64,000 nucleotides of DNA from the NCBI RefSeq assembly GCF_015553625.1, contig NZ_JADNGY010000004.1, positions 80,713 through 144,712 on the forward strand. Direction: 5' to 3'. This document shows positions 39,115-48,579 of the stretch, piece by piece. Within the stretch, counting starts at the first letter, position 1, and each line of letters starts with the position of its first letter. The stretch is from Streptococcus australis. GTDB taxonomy: Bacteria; Bacillota; Bacilli; Lactobacillales; Streptococcaceae. The notes under the pieces were generated by a model. The model worked only from the letters and a program-made list of their open reading frames with translations, was not told the DNA's origin and ran no database searches. Made by a program: the position numbers and the translations under genes.

Positions 39115-39143
39115 TTGACAATTGTCAGATAATTCGGTATATT
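39115..39143 (+). promoter_or_regulatory. livJ promoter
   Basis: TTGACA (39115-39120), a 17-base spacer and TATATT (39138-39143). Confidence 0.8.
39120..39134. promoter_or_regulatory. CodY box in the livJ promoter spacer
   Basis: AATTGTCAGATAATT matches the CodY consensus AATTTTCWGAAAATT at 13 of 15 positions and lies between -35 and -10. Repression in branched-chain amino acid and GTP sufficiency is expected, fitting the transporter's substrate. Confidence 0.8.
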
Positions 39144-39188
39144 CTTAATATCTATTTATTTTAAGATTATTTAAGGAGATTATTACAA

Positions 39189-40346
39189 ATGAAGAAAAAA
39201 TTTGCTCTTTCATTTTTAACAATTGCAAGTGTCGCTCTTCTTGCGGCCTGTGGTGAAGTTTCAACTTCAGGTTCAAACACAACTGGTAACGAAATCGGAA
39301 AAGAACTAAAAATCGGTTTTAACTTTGAAAAAACTGGTGAAGTAGCAGCATATGGTAGTGCTGAACAAAAAGGTGCTCAATTAGCCGTTGATGAAATCAA
39401 TGCTAATGGTGGAGCTGATGGGAAGAAGATTGTTGTCACAGACAAAGATAACAAATCTGAAACAGCTGAAGCAGCTACAATCACTACAAACCTTGTCACT
39501 CAATCAAAAGTGAACGCTCTTGTAGGGCCTGCTACTTCAGGTGCCACTGCCGCAGCTGTTGCGAATGCTGGTAAAGCAGGTGTTCCATTGGTAACACCAT
39601 CAGCAACACAAGATAATTTGACAAAAGGTCAAGATTACCTTTTCCGTGCAACCTTCATCGATAGCTTCCAAGGACAAATCATTGCTAAATATACAACGGA
39701 TAACTTGAAAGCGAAGAAAGTTGTTCTTTACTACGATAATTCATCTGACTATGCTAAAGGGATTGCTGAAGCCTTTAAGAAATCTTATAAAGGTGAAATC
39801 GTAGCAACAGAAACTTTCCAATCTAAGGATACAGACTTCCAAGCTGCTCTTACAAAAATCAAAGACAAAGACTTCGATGCGATTGTCCTTCCAGGGTACT
39901 ACACTGAAACTGGTAAAATCGTAAACCAAGCACGTGGTATGGGAATCAAACAACCAATCATTGGTGGTGATGGATTTAGCGATGCTAAATTCGTTGAACA
40001 AGCAACACCTGCTGCAGCTACAGACATCTACTACGTAGCTGGATTCTCTACTGAAGGTGAAATGACTGATAAAGCCAAGAAATTCGTAGAAGCTTATAAA
40101 GCAAAATACAACGAAGAACCTTCAATGTTTGCAGCTTTGGCGTATGATTCAGTTTACATGGTTGCAGAAGCATCTAAAGGTGCTAAGAACTCTGTCGAAT
40201 TGAAAGACAACCTTGCGAAGTTGAAAGACTTGGAAGGTGTTACTGGTACAATGTCTATTGACAAAGACCATAATCCGGTTAAATCTGCACTTATGATTGG
40301 CTTAAAAGATGGTAAAGTTGAGTCAGTTGAGTCGGTTAAACCTTAA
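39189..40346 (+). CDS. livJ: Branched-chain amino acid-binding lipoprotein
   Basis: Lipoprotein of 385 residues with signal peptide and lipobox LLAACG (lipidated Cys near residue 21). The Leu/Ile/Val-binding fold opens LKIGFNFEKTGEVAAYGSAEQKGAQLAVDEIN in two halves and includes LVGPATSGATAAA and DTDFQAALTKIKDKDFDAIVLPGYY. It captures Leu, Ile and Val for the LivHMGF transporter encoded downstream. Codon bias suggests high expression. An imperfect hairpin between livJ and livH (40366-40398) may reduce expression of the distal genes. Confidence 0.93.
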   Translation: MKKKFALSFLTIASVALLAACGEVSTSGSNTTGNEIGKELKIGFNFEKTGEVAAYGSAEQKGAQLAVDEINANGGADGKKIVVTDKDNKSETAEAATITTNLVTQSKVNALVGPATSGATAAAVANAGKAGVPLVTPSATQDNLTKGQDYLFRATFIDSFQGQIIAKYTTDNLKAKKVVLYYDNSSDYAKGIAEAFKKSYKGEIVATETFQSKDTDFQAALTKIKDKDFDAIVLPGYYTETGKIVNQARGMGIKQPIIGGDGFSDAKFVEQATPAAATDIYYVAGFSTEGEMTDKAKKFVEAYKAKYNEEPSMFAALAYDSVYMVAEASKGAKNSVELKDNLAKLKDLEGVTGTMSIDKDHNPVKSALMIGLKDGKVESVESVKP

Positions 40347-40365
40347 TTATCATTTGTTGTTTGTA

Positions 40366-40408
40366 CAAGAGGCTGGGAGAATGAAAATTCCTGGCCTCGC
40401 TCTTTATT
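40366..40408 (+). terminator. Weak attenuator-like hairpin between livJ and livH
   Basis: AGAGGCTGGGA and TTCCTGGCCTC form an imperfect stem followed by a poor T-tract (CTCTTTATTATT). It is likely a partial terminator that leaves livJ in excess over the membrane genes. Confidence 0.5.
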
Positions 40409-40427
40409 ATTAGAAAGGATGGTTCAA

Positions 40428-41297
40428 ATGCTCCAGCAATTAGTGAACGGTCTAATCTTGGGAAGTGTCTATGCACTCTTGGCCCTTGGTTATACTATGG
40501 TGTATGGAATTATCAAATTGATCAACTTTGCCCATGGGGATATCTACATGGTAGGTGCCTTTATGGGATATTTCTTATTGAACTCATTGAAGGTTAACTT
40601 CTTTGTAGCCTTGCTTCTGGCTATGGTCGGGACAGCTATTTTAGGGGTTGTGATTGAATACCTAGCTTATCGTCCGCTTCGCCATTCAACTCGGATTGCA
40701 GCCTTGATTACAGCCATTGGGGTTTCCTTCTTGCTCGAATACGGGATGGTCTTCTTTGTAGGGGCCAATACCCGTTCCTTCCCGCAAGTCATTGAAACTG
40801 TTCGTTACAACTTCGGTCCTATTTCGATCTCCAACATTCAGTTGATGATCTTGGGAGTGTCTGTTTTCTTGATGGTCGCTCTTCAATTTATTATTCAAAA
40901 GACAAAGATGGGGAAAGCCATGCGGGCTGTATCTGTTGATAGCGATGCCGCTCAATTGATGGGGATTAACGTAAACCGGACCATCAGCTTTACCTTTGCT
41001 TTGGGATCAGCCTTAGCTGGTGCTGGTGGGGTTTTGATCGGTTTGTATTACAACTCGATCGAGCCTTTGATGGGGATGACACCAGGGATCAAAGCCTTTG
41101 TCGCAGCCGTTCTTGGTGGAATCGGAATCATTCCAGGTGCGGCTCTAGGTGGATTTGTCATCGGTTTGTTGGAAACCTTCGCTACAGCGATCGGTCTTTC
41201 AGACTTCCGTGATGCCATTGTGTATGCAATCTTGATTGTGATCTTGCTCATCCGTCCAGCAGGTATCCTCGGTAAAAATGTGAAAGAGAAGGTGTAA
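40428..41297 (+). CDS. livH: Branched-chain amino acid ABC permease LivH
   Basis: Membrane subunit of 289 residues with about eight hydrophobic segments (LVNGLILGSVYALLALGYTMVYGIIKLINFAHGD). The GINVNRTISFTFALGSALAGAGGVL region is the coupling-helix motif of LIV permeases. The ATG at 40428 is preferred because AAAGGA at 40414-40419 is then 8 bases away; the ATG at 40419 overlaps that site. Confidence 0.93.
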   Translation: MLQQLVNGLILGSVYALLALGYTMVYGIIKLINFAHGDIYMVGAFMGYFLLNSLKVNFFVALLLAMVGTAILGVVIEYLAYRPLRHSTRIAALITAIGVSFLLEYGMVFFVGANTRSFPQVIETVRYNFGPISISNIQLMILGVSVFLMVALQFIIQKTKMGKAMRAVSVDSDAAQLMGINVNRTISFTFALGSALAGAGGVLIGLYYNSIEPLMGMTPGIKAFVAAVLGGIGIIPGAALGGFVIGLLETFATAIGLSDFRDAIVYAILIVILLIRPAGILGKNVKEKV

Positions 41298-41300
41298 GCC

Positions 41301-42248
41301 ATGAAACAAAATTTAAAAGTGAATTTAGTCTGGCTTGGTCTTTTGGTCGCAGGTTTTGCCTTGATCCAAGTCTTAGTAGCAGCGGGTGTGCTCAACCTCT
41401 TTTATATCCAAATTTTGGAACAAATTGGGATTAATATCATCCTTGCTGTTGGTTTGAACCTCATCGTTGGTTTTTCAGGTCAATTCTCACTCGGTCATGC
41501 AGGATTTATGGCGATTGGTGCCTATTCTGCAGCCATTCTCGGTTCTAAATCACCAACCTATGGAGCGTTCTTTGGCGCGATGGTTTTAGGGGCTTTGATC
41601 GCAGGTGCTGTGGCCTTGATTGTTGGGGTTCCAACCCTTCGTTTGAAAGGGGACTACCTCGCGATTGCGACACTGGGGGTTTCTGAAATCATCCGGATCC
41701 TGATTGTCAATGGTGGTACTCTGACAAATGGTGCCGCTGGGATCCTTGGTTTGCCAGCCTTTACAACCTGGCAATTGGTTTACCTTTTTGTCGTGATTAC
41801 AACCATCTTTACCATCAACTTCTTACGCAGTCCAATTGGGCGTTCTACCCTCTCTGTTCGTGAAGATGAAATTGCAGCAGAATCTGTTGGGATTAATACG
41901 ACCAAAGTCAAAGTTATCGCCTTTGTTTTCGGTGCGATCACAGCAGCGATTGCAGGATCTCTCCAAGCAGGTTTCATTGGATCTGTCGTTCCGAAAGATT
42001 ATTCCTTTACTAATACCATTAATGTCTTGATCATTGTCGTTTTCGGTGGTTTGGGATCGATGTCAGGAACAGTTGTGGCGGCCATCGTCTTGGGGATCTT
42101 GAACATGGTGCTTCAAGACTTCTCAAGCGTTCGTATGATCATTTACTCCTTGGCTTTGATTCTCGTGATGATCTTCCGTCCAGGTGGTCTTCTTGGAACA
42201 TGGGAATTCAGCTTGAAAAAACTACTCTCAAAAAAGGAGGCTAACTAA
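41301..42248 (+). CDS. livM: Branched-chain amino acid ABC permease LivM
   Basis: Second membrane subunit, 315 residues, with LIV-permease motifs VGLNLIVGFSGQFSLGHAGFMAIGAY and EIAAESVGINTTKVKVIAF. It starts 3 bases after livH and its stop overlaps the livG ATG by one base (ATGA-type junction TAATG), so the complex subunits are translationally coupled. Confidence 0.93.
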   Translation: MKQNLKVNLVWLGLLVAGFALIQVLVAAGVLNLFYIQILEQIGINIILAVGLNLIVGFSGQFSLGHAGFMAIGAYSAAILGSKSPTYGAFFGAMVLGALIAGAVALIVGVPTLRLKGDYLAIATLGVSEIIRILIVNGGTLTNGAAGILGLPAFTTWQLVYLFVVITTIFTINFLRSPIGRSTLSVREDEIAAESVGINTTKVKVIAFVFGAITAAIAGSLQAGFIGSVVPKDYSFTNTINVLIIVVFGGLGSMSGTVVAAIVLGILNMVLQDFSSVRMIIYSLALILVMIFRPGGLLGTWEFSLKKLLSKKEAN

Positions 42249-43012
42249 TGGCACTTCTTGAAGTAAAAAATTTAACAAAAAACTTTGGTGGTTTGACAGC
42301 CGTTGGGGATGTGACCATGGAACTCAATGAAGGGGAATTGGTTGGGTTGATCGGGCCCAACGGTGCCGGTAAAACAACCCTCTTCAACCTCCTAACAGGA
42401 GTATATGAACCAAGTGAAGGGACCATTACCTTAGATGGTCACCTATTAAATGGTAAAGCACCTTATAAAATCGCTGCAGGTGGTCTGGGACGGACTTTCC
42501 AAAATATTCGTCTCTTTAAAGATTTGAGCGTTTTGGACAATGTCTTGATTGCCTTTGCCAACCACCACAAACCACATGTCTTTGCGAGTCTTTTCCGCTT
42601 GCCAAGCTATTACAAGAATGAAGAAGCTTTGAAAGCAAAAGCCCTTGAATTGTTAGCCATTTTCGGTTTGGAAAAAGAAGCAGATACTTTGGCTAAAAAC
42701 TTGGCTTACGGACAACAACGTCACTTGGAGATCGTTCGTGCCCTTGCTACAGAGCCAAAAATCCTCTTCTTGGATGAACCTGCTGCAGGGATGAACCCTC
42801 AAGAAACAGCAGAATTAACCCAACTAATCCGTCGCATTCAAAAAGAATTTAATATTACGATCATGTTAATCGAGCACGATATGAGTTTGGTCATGGAGGT
42901 AACAGAGCGGATTTATGTATTGGAATATGGTCGTTTGATTGCCCATGGTACGCCAGATGAAATCAAGTCCAACAAACGTGTAATCGAAGCATATCTAGGA
43001 GGTGAAGCCTAA
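42248..43012 (+). CDS. livG: Branched-chain amino acid ABC ATPase LivG
   Basis: ATPase of 254 residues: Walker A GPNGAGKTT, FQNIRLF Q-loop, signature LAYGQQRHLE (the LivG variant), Walker B ILFLDEPAAGMNP and EHDMSLVM. LivG characteristically has the AYGQQR signature and DEPAAGMNP. It overlaps both neighbours by one base. Confidence 0.94.
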   Translation: MALLEVKNLTKNFGGLTAVGDVTMELNEGELVGLIGPNGAGKTTLFNLLTGVYEPSEGTITLDGHLLNGKAPYKIAAGGLGRTFQNIRLFKDLSVLDNVLIAFANHHKPHVFASLFRLPSYYKNEEALKAKALELLAIFGLEKEADTLAKNLAYGQQRHLEIVRALATEPKILFLDEPAAGMNPQETAELTQLIRRIQKEFNITIMLIEHDMSLVMEVTERIYVLEYGRLIAHGTPDEIKSNKRVIEAYLGGEA

Positions 43013-43722
43013 TGTCTATGTTAAAAGTTGAAAATCTTTCTGTACACTATGGCATGATCCAGGCTGTCCGTGATGTCAGTTTCGAAGTCAATGAAGGGGA
43101 AGTTGTTTCCTTGATCGGTGCCAATGGCGCTGGGAAAACATCTATTCTTCGTACCATTTCAGGTTTGGTGCGTCCAAGTGCTGGGAAAATCGAGTTTTTG
43201 GGTCAGGAGATTCAAAAGGTTCCGGCTCAAAAAATTGTAGCTGCTGGGCTCTCTCAAGTTCCAGAAGGCCGCCACGTCTTTCCAGGCTTGACCGTTATGG
43301 AAAACTTGGAAATGGGAGCTTTCTTGAAGAAAGATCGAGAAGAAAATCAAGCGAACTTGAAGAAAGTCTTCTCACGTTTCCCACGTTTGGAAGAACGGAA
43401 GAACCAAGATGCAGCTACCCTATCTGGTGGGGAGCAACAAATGCTAGCAATGGGTCGTGCCCTCATGTCGACGCCAAAACTCTTGCTTCTGGATGAACCT
43501 TCCATGGGATTGGCCCCAATCTTTATCCAGGAAATCTTTGATATCATCCAAGATATTCAAAAACAAGGAACAACGGTTCTCTTGATTGAGCAAAATGCCA
43601 ACAAGGCCCTTTCTATCGCAGACCGCGGTTATGTTTTGGAAACAGGGAAAGTCGTTCTGTCCGGAACAGGAAAAGAACTCTTAGCCTCAGAAGAAGTCCG
43701 CAAGGCCTACCTTGGTGGATAA
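43012..43722 (+). CDS. livF: Branched-chain amino acid ABC ATPase LivF
   Basis: Second ATPase, 236 residues: Walker A GANGAGKTS, family marker QVPEGRHVFPGLTVMENLEMGA, signature LSGGEQQM, Walker B LLLLDEPSMGLAP. Heterodimerises with LivG under LivHM. Last gene of the operon; transcription probably ends in the repeat immediately downstream. Confidence 0.94.
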   Translation: MSMLKVENLSVHYGMIQAVRDVSFEVNEGEVVSLIGANGAGKTSILRTISGLVRPSAGKIEFLGQEIQKVPAQKIVAAGLSQVPEGRHVFPGLTVMENLEMGAFLKKDREENQANLKKVFSRFPRLEERKNQDAATLSGGEQQMLAMGRALMSTPKLLLLDEPSMGLAPIFIQEIFDIIQDIQKQGTTVLLIEQNANKALSIADRGYVLETGKVVLSGTGKELLASEEVRKAYLGG

Positions 43723-43733
43723 ATAGGTTAAGG

Positions 43734-43908
43734 GAGTGGGACAGAAATCGGTCATTCGTTAGAATTCGATTTCGTCGTCCCACCTCCGCACAGTTGAGTA
43801 GGGCTGTAAAAGCTGATGAAATCAGCGTAGTAGAGCCCACTCAACCACTGCGTCTTGCTCGACAATCCAAAGACAATTGAGAGGCTAGGACTTTTGTCCC
43901 AGCCTCTT
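43734..43908 (+). repeat. 175-bp structured dispersed repeat, copy 2
   Basis: Identical to 28357-28531 except for one base (C for A in the first loop). It starts 12 bases after the livF stop, in the same orientation relative to the upstream gene as copy 1, and supplies a terminator hairpin (final GAGGCT.../...AGCCTC followed by T). The rest of the interval to 44074 is AT-rich and holds the promoter of the CBS/ACT gene. Confidence 0.85.
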
Positions 43909-44074
43909 TAAAAATGGTTTCGCTTCGATTGGAAAAATCTAGTTTTCAATGGGGAGAATGCAAGGGTTATTAGGCAATTCTGAATTTTGAAAACAAGAGA
44001 AAACTGCTGAAAGCGTTTGAAATACCACTAAAAATCAAGTATAATAAAACTAATAAAAGCATAGGAGAATGATT

Positions 44075-44731
44075 ATGGCTGTTAAAGATTTTATGACCCG
44101 TAAAGTAGTGTACATTAGTCCTGAGACTACCATTGCCCATGCGGCAGATTTGATGCGGGAACAAGGCTTGCACCGTTTGCCGGTTATTGAAAATGATAAA
44201 TTGGTTGGTCTGGTGACAGAAGGAACGATTGCAGAAGCTAGTCCATCAAAAGCGACCAGTCTTTCCATTTTTGAAATGAATTACCTACTCAACAAAACCA
44301 AAGTTAAGGACGTCATGCTCCGAGACGTGATCACTGTCTCGAAATTTGCTAGCCTAGAAGATGCGACCTACCTCATGTATAAGAACAAGGTCGGCATTCT
44401 TCCAGTCGTGGACAATGATCAAGTTTCTGGTGTGATTACAGACCGTGATGTTTTCCGTGCCTTCCTTGAAGTATCCGGTTATGGAGAAGAAGGAGTGCGG
44501 GTTCGTTTCGTGACAGAAGACAAGGTTGGGGTCCTAGAGCAAATCATTCATTTAATTGTAGAAGAAGGATACAATATTGCCAATACAGTCAATATCCCAA
44601 CCAAAGATGATCATGTCGTCATCGAAGTTCAGATTGATGGGATTACCGATACTGAAGCCATCAAGAAGAAGTTTGAAGAAAATGGTATCCGTGTGGACGA
44701 AATTAGTCGCACATCTGCAAAAGCCTTCTAA
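44075..44731 (+). CDS. CBS-pair plus ACT-domain protein (AcuB-like)
   Basis: A 218-residue cytoplasmic regulatory protein: two CBS motifs (about residues 1-60 with VKDFMTRKVVYISPETTIAHAADLM, and 75-135 with VKDVMLRDVITVSKFAS), then an ACT-like domain (about 140-210, VRVRFVTEDKVGVLEQIIHLIVEEG). The CBS pair usually binds adenine nucleotides and ACT domains bind amino acids, so it may sense branched-chain amino acids; its conserved place after liv genes supports this only by association. ATG at 44075 fits AGGAG at 44063. Confidence 0.83.
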   Translation: MAVKDFMTRKVVYISPETTIAHAADLMREQGLHRLPVIENDKLVGLVTEGTIAEASPSKATSLSIFEMNYLLNKTKVKDVMLRDVITVSKFASLEDATYLMYKNKVGILPVVDNDQVSGVITDRDVFRAFLEVSGYGEEGVRVRFVTEDKVGVLEQIIHLIVEEGYNIANTVNIPTKDDHVVIEVQIDGITDTEAIKKKFEENGIRVDEISRTSAKAF

Positions 44732-44736
44732 TAATA

Positions 44737-44768
44737 AAAGAGCCTGAGAATCTCTCAGGCTCTTTATT
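44737..44768. terminator. Bidirectional terminator between the CBS/ACT and yitT-type genes
   Basis: AAAGAGCCTGAGA and TCTCAGGCTCTTT form a perfect 13-bp stem. Confidence 0.88.
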
Positions 44769-44772
44769 TGTC

Positions 44773-45660
44773 TTAGCGAGCAATGGGTTGCTTGTTGGTA
44801 TCCAAGGTAAATCCTTCTCCTAGGATTTCATGGGCTTCTGTAATGGTAATGAAGGCGAATGGATCGATCTTATTGATGATATCTTTCATCTGTTTCATTT
44901 CATTCCGTGAAACCACGCAGTAGACAATCTTCATTTCTTGTTGGCTATAATAGCCCATGCCGTTTACGAAGGTGACTCCTCGGCCCAAATCAGTCGTGAT
45001 TTGTTTGGCAATTTCATCTGGTTTAGATGTAACAACGAGGAATCCTTTTCCTGCAAAACCTCCTTCACCGACGATATCAATGACGACGGTGTCAATCAGG
45101 ATAAAGAGGAGGGTGTAGGCTGCAATTCGGAAGTCCTTAAAGACGATCAAAACAGTTGTCAAGACGATGGCATCCACAATCAACATGAGGCGTCCCATGG
45201 AAAGCGTCGTGTACTTGTTAAAGATACGTGCGACAATATCGGTTCCACCTGTTGTTCCTCCAGCGTTGAAGATAATCCCCAGTCCAGTTCCAAGGATAAC
45301 CCCTGATCCGATACAGGCCAGAAGGATATCTCCGTCAAGAGCCGTAAAGACTGCAGTTTGAAGATGATGACTTCCAGGGATCAGCTCGAAGATGGCCATC
45401 CAAATAGAGACCGAAAAAGTTCCAATCAAACTGAGATAGAGGGATCGGAGCCCCAGTAATTTCCAGGCTAGGAAAAAGAGGGGAATATTGATGGCCAAGT
45501 TCATGACCGAAACGGGAATTTTAAAGAGGTAGTAGGTAATCAGGGTAATCCCTGTAGCTCCTCCCTCATAAAAGTGAAATGGAATGACTAAAAAGAAGAT
45601 TCCAAAAGAAAAAATGCCAGCCCCCAAAATAATGGCCAGAATATTTTTTGCCTTAAACAT
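44773..45660 (-). CDS. YitT family membrane protein
   Basis: A 295-residue protein with five or six N-terminal transmembrane segments (YitT_membrane) and a C-terminal DUF2179 domain (GRGVTFVNGMGYYSQQEMKIVYCVVSRNEMKQMKDIINKIDPFAFITITEAHEILGEG, described here by its span, about residues 225-280). GGTTGGTDIVARIFNK is a family hallmark. The transported substrate is unknown. The ATG at 45660 (MFKAKN) fits AGGAG; the upstream ATG at 45678 contains that site. Confidence 0.82.
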   Translation of the reverse strand: MFKAKNILAIILGAGIFSFGIFFLVIPFHFYEGGATGITLITYYLFKIPVSVMNLAINIPLFFLAWKLLGLRSLYLSLIGTFSVSIWMAIFELIPGSHHLQTAVFTALDGDILLACIGSGVILGTGLGIIFNAGGTTGGTDIVARIFNKYTTLSMGRLMLIVDAIVLTTVLIVFKDFRIAAYTLLFILIDTVVIDIVGEGGFAGKGFLVVTSKPDEIAKQITTDLGRGVTFVNGMGYYSQQEMKIVYCVVSRNEMKQMKDIINKIDPFAFITITEAHEILGEGFTLDTNKQPIAR

Positions 45661-45832
45661 GCTCGTTCTCCTATTCATTTTTCACCATACATTTTACCAA
45701 AAAAAATGAAAAATAGGAAATAATTTTCATCAATTTTCACGAATTCGGACAGGATTTTTACCCCTATTTTTGGTAAAATAAAAAGAAGTGATGCATGCTA
45801 GAGAAATGAGTATAGAAAGTTAAGATAAGAGA

Positions 45833-46471
45833 ATGAAACAGGGAACATTAATTTCAATTGAAGGCCCAGAAGGTGCAGGGAAATCCTCCGTTTTAGAAGC
45901 CTTGCTACCACGCTTGGAAAAGGCAGGGATTGCCTATATTACCACGCGGGAGCCAGGGGGTGTCGAAATAGCAGAAAAAATACGCGAGGTCATTCTAGAT
46001 CCATCCCATACGGAAATGGATCCCAAGACAGAATTGCTTCTTTATATCGCCAGTCGTCGCCAACACTTGGCAGAACGTGTCCTTCCAGCTTTGAAAGCAG
46101 GGAAGCTAGTTATCATGGATCGTTTTATCGACAGTTCGGTAGCATACCAAGGCTTTGGGCGTGGATTAGCAGTAGCAGATATTGAATGGTTGAACCAATT
46201 TGCGACTGATGGTCTGAAACCCAATCGGACCTTCTACTTTGACATTGATGTAGAAGAAGGGTTGGCGAGAATTGCTAAGAGTGCTAGCCGTGAAGTCAAT
46301 CGCTTGGATCTAGAAGGACTCAGTCTCCATCAGAAAGTCCGTCAAGGCTATCTGGCCATCCTCGAAAAAGAACCACAACGTGTGGTGAAAATTGATGCCA
46401 GTCAACCTTTTGACCAGGTGGTCGAGGATACTTGGCTATTATTGAAAGAAGTCTTGGAGATTAGTGAATGA
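45833..46471 (+). CDS. tmk: Thymidylate kinase
   Basis: dTMP kinase of 212 residues, making dTDP for DNA synthesis. P-loop [17 protein letters not shown] substrate loop and [17 protein letters not shown] are all present. First gene of the conserved tmk-holB-yabA-rsmI operon; its stop overlaps the holB ATG by 4 bases. Confidence 0.96.
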   Translation: MKQGTLISIEGPEGAGKSSVLEALLPRLEKAGIAYITTREPGGVEIAEKIREVILDPSHTEMDPKTELLLYIASRRQHLAERVLPALKAGKLVIMDRFIDSSVAYQGFGRGLAVADIEWLNQFATDGLKPNRTFYFDIDVEEGLARIAKSASREVNRLDLEGLSLHQKVRQGYLAILEKEPQRVVKIDASQPFDQVVEDTWLLLKEVLEISE

Positions 46472-47367
46472 AGTTAGAACAAGTGCAAAAACTTCAACCT
46501 CAGTTAGTCGATCGCTTCCAAGCTATTTTAGAACAGGACCGCTTGAGCCACGCCTATCTCTTTACAGGAGATTTTGGCAGTTTTGAGATGGCCCAGCTCT
46601 TGTCCCAAAGTCTCTTTTGTACGGACAAGAAGGGTGTTTGGCCCTGTGGGACTTGTCGGGCTTGTCGCTTGATTGAAGAGGATGAATTCTCAGATGTAAC
46701 GGTTGTCCGACCGGTCAATCAAATCATCAAAACGGATCGGATCCGGGATTTGATCCAGCATTTTTCTCAGTCAGGCTACGAAGGATCCAAGCAAGTCTTT
46801 ATCATCTGCGATGCAGACCGGATGCATGTCAATGCGGCCAATTCCCTCCTCAAGGTGATTGAAGAACCTCAGAGTGAAGTTCATATTTTTCTGCTGACAG
46901 CAGATGAGCAACTGGTTCTCCCGACCATAAAAAGTCGGTCGCAGCAGGTCCATTTTCCAAAAAACCAAGATTTCCTAAAAGAGTATCTCCTTCAGGAAGG
47001 TCTCTTGCTTCAACAAGCAGATCTGTTAGCCAACTTTAGTCAAGGTTTCCAAGAGGCTCAAATTTTCGCTCAGAATACCTCCTTTTTCGATCTGGCGAGG
47101 GAGTGTGAGCGTTTCGTTGCAGCTTGTCTAAAAGCAGATCCGCATATCTACTTACTGGTCTCTCGCTTGGTTCAAGAGACGGATGATAAAGAAAAGCAGG
47201 CCCAAGCCTTTCGCTTGTTGGAATTGCTCTTTGCACGCTCCATCAGTCAGTCCTTAGGAAGAGACTATCTAGAAAAATTGGTCTTGGCCAAACTGATGTG
47301 GGAACGGAATGTGAGTTTTCAAAATGCTCTCGAGTATATGGTCCTACAGTTGAAAAATAGAAGGTAA
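46468..47367 (+). CDS. holB: DNA polymerase III delta-prime subunit
   Basis: Clamp-loader subunit of 299 residues. It has the AAA+ fold with [20 protein letters not shown] in place of a true Walker A, as usual for delta-prime, and a four-cysteine zinc site ([20 protein letters not shown]). The sensor region [23 protein letters not shown] is clear. Overlaps tmk by 4 bases. Confidence 0.94.
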   Translation: MKLEQVQKLQPQLVDRFQAILEQDRLSHAYLFTGDFGSFEMAQLLSQSLFCTDKKGVWPCGTCRACRLIEEDEFSDVTVVRPVNQIIKTDRIRDLIQHFSQSGYEGSKQVFIICDADRMHVNAANSLLKVIEEPQSEVHIFLLTADEQLVLPTIKSRSQQVHFPKNQDFLKEYLLQEGLLLQQADLLANFSQGFQEAQIFAQNTSFFDLARECERFVAACLKADPHIYLLVSRLVQETDDKEKQAQAFRLLELLFARSISQSLGRDYLEKLVLAKLMWERNVSFQNALEYMVLQLKNRR

Positions 47368-47371
47368 AGAG

Positions 47372-47692
47372 ATGAATAAAAAAGAATTATTTGATGCTTT
47401 GGATGGCTTCTCCCAGGAATTGCTGGTTACATTAGCAGAGGTTGAAGCTATTAAGAAAAATCTCAAACTCATTGTCGAGGAAAATACAACTCTGCGTCTT
47501 GAAAATGATAAATTGAGAGAGCGCTTAGGAGAAGTGGAGAAAACCAGCTCCCCTAAATTCCATCGCAATGGTCGTGAAAATTTACAAAGAATTTACAATG
47601 ATGGATTTCATGTTTGTACAGACTCCTATGGTCAACGTCGTGAAAATGATGAAGAGTGTATTTTCTGTGATGAATTGTTATTTAGGGAGTAA
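47372..47692 (+). CDS. yabA: Replication initiation control protein YabA
   Basis: A 106-residue regulator that tethers DnaA to the DnaN clamp and restrains over-initiation. An N-terminal coiled coil ([31 protein letters not shown], about 15-50) mediates tetramerisation. The C-terminal zinc-binding region has His and Cys ligands in [10 protein letters not shown] and CIFCDEL. Four bases after holB. Confidence 0.94.
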   Translation: MNKKELFDALDGFSQELLVTLAEVEAIKKNLKLIVEENTTLRLENDKLRERLGEVEKTSSPKFHRNGRENLQRIYNDGFHVCTDSYGQRRENDEECIFCDELLFRE

Positions 47693-47694
47693 AC

Positions 47695-48579
47695 ATGCAG
47701 ATTCAACGAAGTTTTAAAGGGGATAGAGCGACAGGGACTCTCTTTTTAGTGCCAACCCCAATTGGCAATCGGGATGACATGAGCTACCGCATGATCCAAA
47801 CTCTAAAAGAGGTGGATCTGATAGCGGCGGAAGATACACGCAATACAGGACTCTTGCTCAAGCATTTTGAGATTGCGTCACCACAAACCAGCTTTCACGA
47901 GCACAATGCTATGGAGAAAATCCCTGATTTGATTGCTCATTTAGAGTCTGGAAAGGACCTGGCCCAGGTTTCGGATGCAGGACTGCCTAGTATTTCGGAT
48001 CCAGGTCACGACCTGGTCAAGGCAGCGATTGAGCGAGAAATCCCTGTTGTGGCAGTTCCTGGTCCGAGTGCCGGCATTACTGCCCTAATTGCCAGTGGTC
48101 TGGCACCCCAACCCCATATTTTTTATGGTTTTCTTCCACGCAAGGAAGGGCAGCAAAAGGCCTTTTTCCAAGAGAAATTGGCCTATCCTGAGACCCAGAT
48201 CTTTTATGAGTCTCCGCACCGAGTTCGTGCGACGCTTCAAAATATGCTGGCAGTTTATGGGAATCGTCCAGTTGTCCTGGTCCGAGAACTGACCAAGATC
48301 TATGAAGAGTACACGAGAGGGACCATCACAGAGTTAGTGGCTTACCTAGAGGAAAATACCCTCAAGGGGGAGTGCCTTCTGATTGTAGAGGGAGCCAGTG
48401 AGCAGGAGCCAGATCTAGAAGAAGTGGATCTGATCCAAGAGATTGATCTACTGGTCCAGTCTGGTATGAAAAAGAACCAAGCGATTAAACAGGTTGCCAA
48501 ACAATTCGGGCTACAAAAGAGTGAACTTTATGCCCGTTACCACCAAGAGGAAGAAAAAGGAGAGTCTGATGGAAATTAG
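47695..48579 (+). CDS. rsmI: 16S rRNA (cytidine(1402)-2'-O)-methyltransferase
   Basis: Tetrapyrrole-methylase-fold enzyme of 294 residues that 2'-O-methylates C1402 in the ribosomal P site. Motifs: FLVPTPIGNRDDM, AAEDTRNTG, QVSDAGLPSISDPG and AVPGPSAGITALIASGL. It starts 2 bases after yabA and overlaps the GNAT gene by 11 bases. Confidence 0.95.
   Translation: MQIQRSFKGDRATGTLFLVPTPIGNRDDMSYRMIQTLKEVDLIAAEDTRNTGLLLKHFEIASPQTSFHEHNAMEKIPDLIAHLESGKDLAQVSDAGLPSISDPGHDLVKAAIEREIPVVAVPGPSAGITALIASGLAPQPHIFYGFLPRKEGQQKAFFQEKLAYPETQIFYESPHRVRATLQNMLAVYGNRPVVLVRELTKIYEEYTRGTITELVAYLEENTLKGECLLIVEGASEQEPDLEEVDLIQEIDLLVQSGMKKNQAIKQVAKQFGLQKSELYARYHQEEEKGESDGN

Noticed and set aside
40366..40408. Third copy of the 175-bp repeat
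   Set aside because: Only a GAGGCTGGGA-like hairpin is shared; the rest of the repeat is absent.
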